Assembly: GCA_947475685.1 (NCBI GenBank)
Contig: CANJNC010000005.1
Span: 1-64,000 of the forward strand
DNA: 64,000 bases
Direction: 5' to 3'
DNA from: Comamonadaceae bacterium
GTDB taxonomy: Bacteria; Pseudomonadota; Gammaproteobacteria; Burkholderiales; Burkholderiaceae_C
The translations under genes were made by a program, and so were the position numbers. Positions 62,939 to 64,000 of this stretch are shown in pieces. The notes beneath the pieces are model-generated. The model was not told where the DNA came from. It did not search any database and was given only the letters and a program-made list of their open reading frames with translations. Numbering within the stretch: position 1 is the first letter of the stretch; each line of letters starts with the position of its first letter.

Positions 62939-63928
62939 TTAATCCCTGGTCAATCCGACAAGTTTGACCAATTTGGTCATCAGTTCTTTGTCTGCCAAAA
63001 AGAGGTGATTGAACTCCTCTAGGCCCATGTTCGCCGGTTCTATGCCCTGGTTCAAAATCCTGGATTTGGCTGGTTCAAGGGAGATGGCTTTGTTGATGGC
63101 AGCATTGAGACGCTCTAAGATGGGCTTGGGTGTTGCAGCAGGTGCAAGCAATCCAAACCAAGACTCAAAGAAAAAATCCTTCAAACCTGACTCATGAAAG
63201 GTCAGGATTTGGGGTCTCAGCGTGGACCTTTTTTTGGCCGTGATGGCCAGGGCTCTGATTCGAGAGTCTGAGATGTACACGCCAATTCCGGCCGTGGGCA
63301 CGATCACCGCTTGAGCTCTGCCCGCTAAAACATCATTGGTCGCTTCTTGTGTGCCCTTGTAGGGGACATGCATGATCTCAATGCCAGCAGTTTTGCAGAA
63401 ATAAGCCATCGCCAAATGCGTAGAACTGCCAATGCCTGCAGATCCGTAATTAAGCTCACCCGGATGCTTTCTTGCAAATTCAATGAGTTCGCCCACATTG
63501 GTGAAGGGCATTTGTGAGTTCGTGAGAAGAACATAACTTTGAGCGCCAATGTTGGCCACAGGTGCAAAATCTTTGATCGGATCGTAAAACGGTTTAGCAC
63601 CAAGCGCGGCTGTCACAAAGTGACTTGAGGCGGCCATCAAAAGTGTTTTTCCATCTGGTGCTGAGTTTGCGACCAGGGAAGTTCCAATTGCACCCCCAGC
63701 GCCTTGATGGCTTTCGATGATCCAGTTCTCGCCAAGCTCTCGGGCCATTTCTTGGTACATGGCCCGAGCGGGTAATTCTCTTGCGCCTCCGGGTGCGAAT
63801 GGGACGACGATTTTGCCTACGGTTTTGTTACTTTGTGCAAACGTTGGCAAACAAGTCAGGGCCAACAAGGAGCCGATGAAGTCTCTTTTGTCAAACTTAA
63901 CTTCAAAAGGGTTGAGAGGTGTGGTCAT
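62939..63928 (-). CDS. TctC/Bug receptor 14
   Basis: 329 residues. A long N-terminal region before the hydrophobic segment (FDKRDFIGSLLALTC) resembles a Tat or atypical signal, with cleavage near TFAQS. The ligand loop is IVVPFAPGGARELPAR, the only one with RELP in place of the usual D-x-x-A-R pattern (the acidic residue is E), so ligand contacts may differ. It converges on receptor 13. Confidence 0.9.
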   Translation of the reverse strand: MTTPLNPFEVKFDKRDFIGSLLALTCLPTFAQSNKTVGKIVVPFAPGGARELPARAMYQEMARELGENWIIESHQGAGGAIGTSLVANSAPDGKTLLMAASSHFVTAALGAKPFYDPIKDFAPVANIGAQSYVLLTNSQMPFTNVGELIEFARKHPGELNYGSAGIGSSTHLAMAYFCKTAGIEIMHVPYKGTQEATNDVLAGRAQAVIVPTAGIGVYISDSRIRALAITAKKRSTLRPQILTFHESGLKDFFFESWFGLLAPAATPKPILERLNAAINKAISLEPAKSRILNQGIEPANMGLEEFNHLFLADKELMTKLVKLVGLTRD

Positions 63929-64000
63929 GGTTTAAAAGTGCAATTAAAGACGAAGATGTCCGGCTGGGGGGGTCTAGCGAAAATGATTCTGATCCCAAAA

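Noticed and set aside
1-64000. CRISPR array or DNA transposon
   Set aside because: No regularly spaced repeats and no transposase-like proteins were seen; the only mobile element recognised is the group II intron.

Overview
The window looks like chromosome from a freshwater- or soil-type betaproteobacterium of the order Burkholderiales. The clues are 14 periplasmic receptors of the TctC/Bug family (a hallmark of Alcaligenaceae, Comamonadaceae and Burkholderiaceae), a bactofilin, a DmeF-like metal exporter, an IorAB-type oxidoreductase and MmgE/PrpD proteins paired with Bug receptors. The assignment is by gene content only. Base composition is visibly more A+T rich from about 2 to 30 kb than from about 45 to 64 kb.

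Region 1 (1-5.4 kb) is accessory DNA. It holds an intact group II intron with its maturase (107-1964), a RelE/ParE toxin with a ParD-like antitoxin, a roughly 1 kb non-coding stretch with an orphan hairpin, the 3' end of a tRNA without its 5' half (a likely integration scar) and a decayed reading frame. A secreted delta-class carbonic anhydrase and a histidine-phosphatase protein follow.

Region 2 (5.6-28.8 kb) contains three gene sets for molybdenum hydroxylases of the xanthine dehydrogenase / form II CoxL type. Each has FAD (M), 2Fe-2S (S) and molybdopterin (L) subunits. They are interleaved with Bug receptors, two proteins related to 4,5-dihydroxyphthalate decarboxylase and one NMT1/THI5-like protein. 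Between sets A and B lie a minus-strand operon (Bug receptor, aldehyde dehydrogenase, alpha/beta hydrolase) and a divergent cupin-TetR pair. The intergenic region between them carries two palindromes that look like operators. The likely theme is uptake and hydroxylation of aromatic or N-heterocyclic carboxylic acids followed by decarboxylation. The substrates are unknown.

Region 3 (29-46 kb) is a mosaic of short catabolic units, nearly all carrying their own Bug receptor: cyclopropane-fatty-acid synthase-like methyltransferase, D-2-hydroxyacid dehydrogenase, an alpha/beta hydrolase lacking its nucleophile, MmgE/PrpD, FKBP isomerase, Ldh-type dehydrogenase, an Asp/Glu-racemase-fold protein, a globin-like protein lacking the heme-ligating histidine, a PuuE-like deacetylase, a third dihydroxyphthalate-decarboxylase-like protein and two class II aldolases.

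Region 4 (46-64 kb) has two shikimate-dehydrogenase paralogues, pantothenate synthetase, a methyltransferase, DmeF behind a long structured leader, a broken amidohydrolase, small conserved-looking proteins, bactofilin, a Tat-exported IorAB-type oxidoreductase, flavin reductase, a second MmgE/PrpD, an isocitrate-lyase-family protein and four more Bug receptors.

No TctA/TctB membrane subunits, molybdenum-cofactor maturation genes, rRNA, complete tRNA, CRISPR array or DNA transposon is visible. The receptors must therefore work with membrane partners encoded elsewhere, or serve as sensors.
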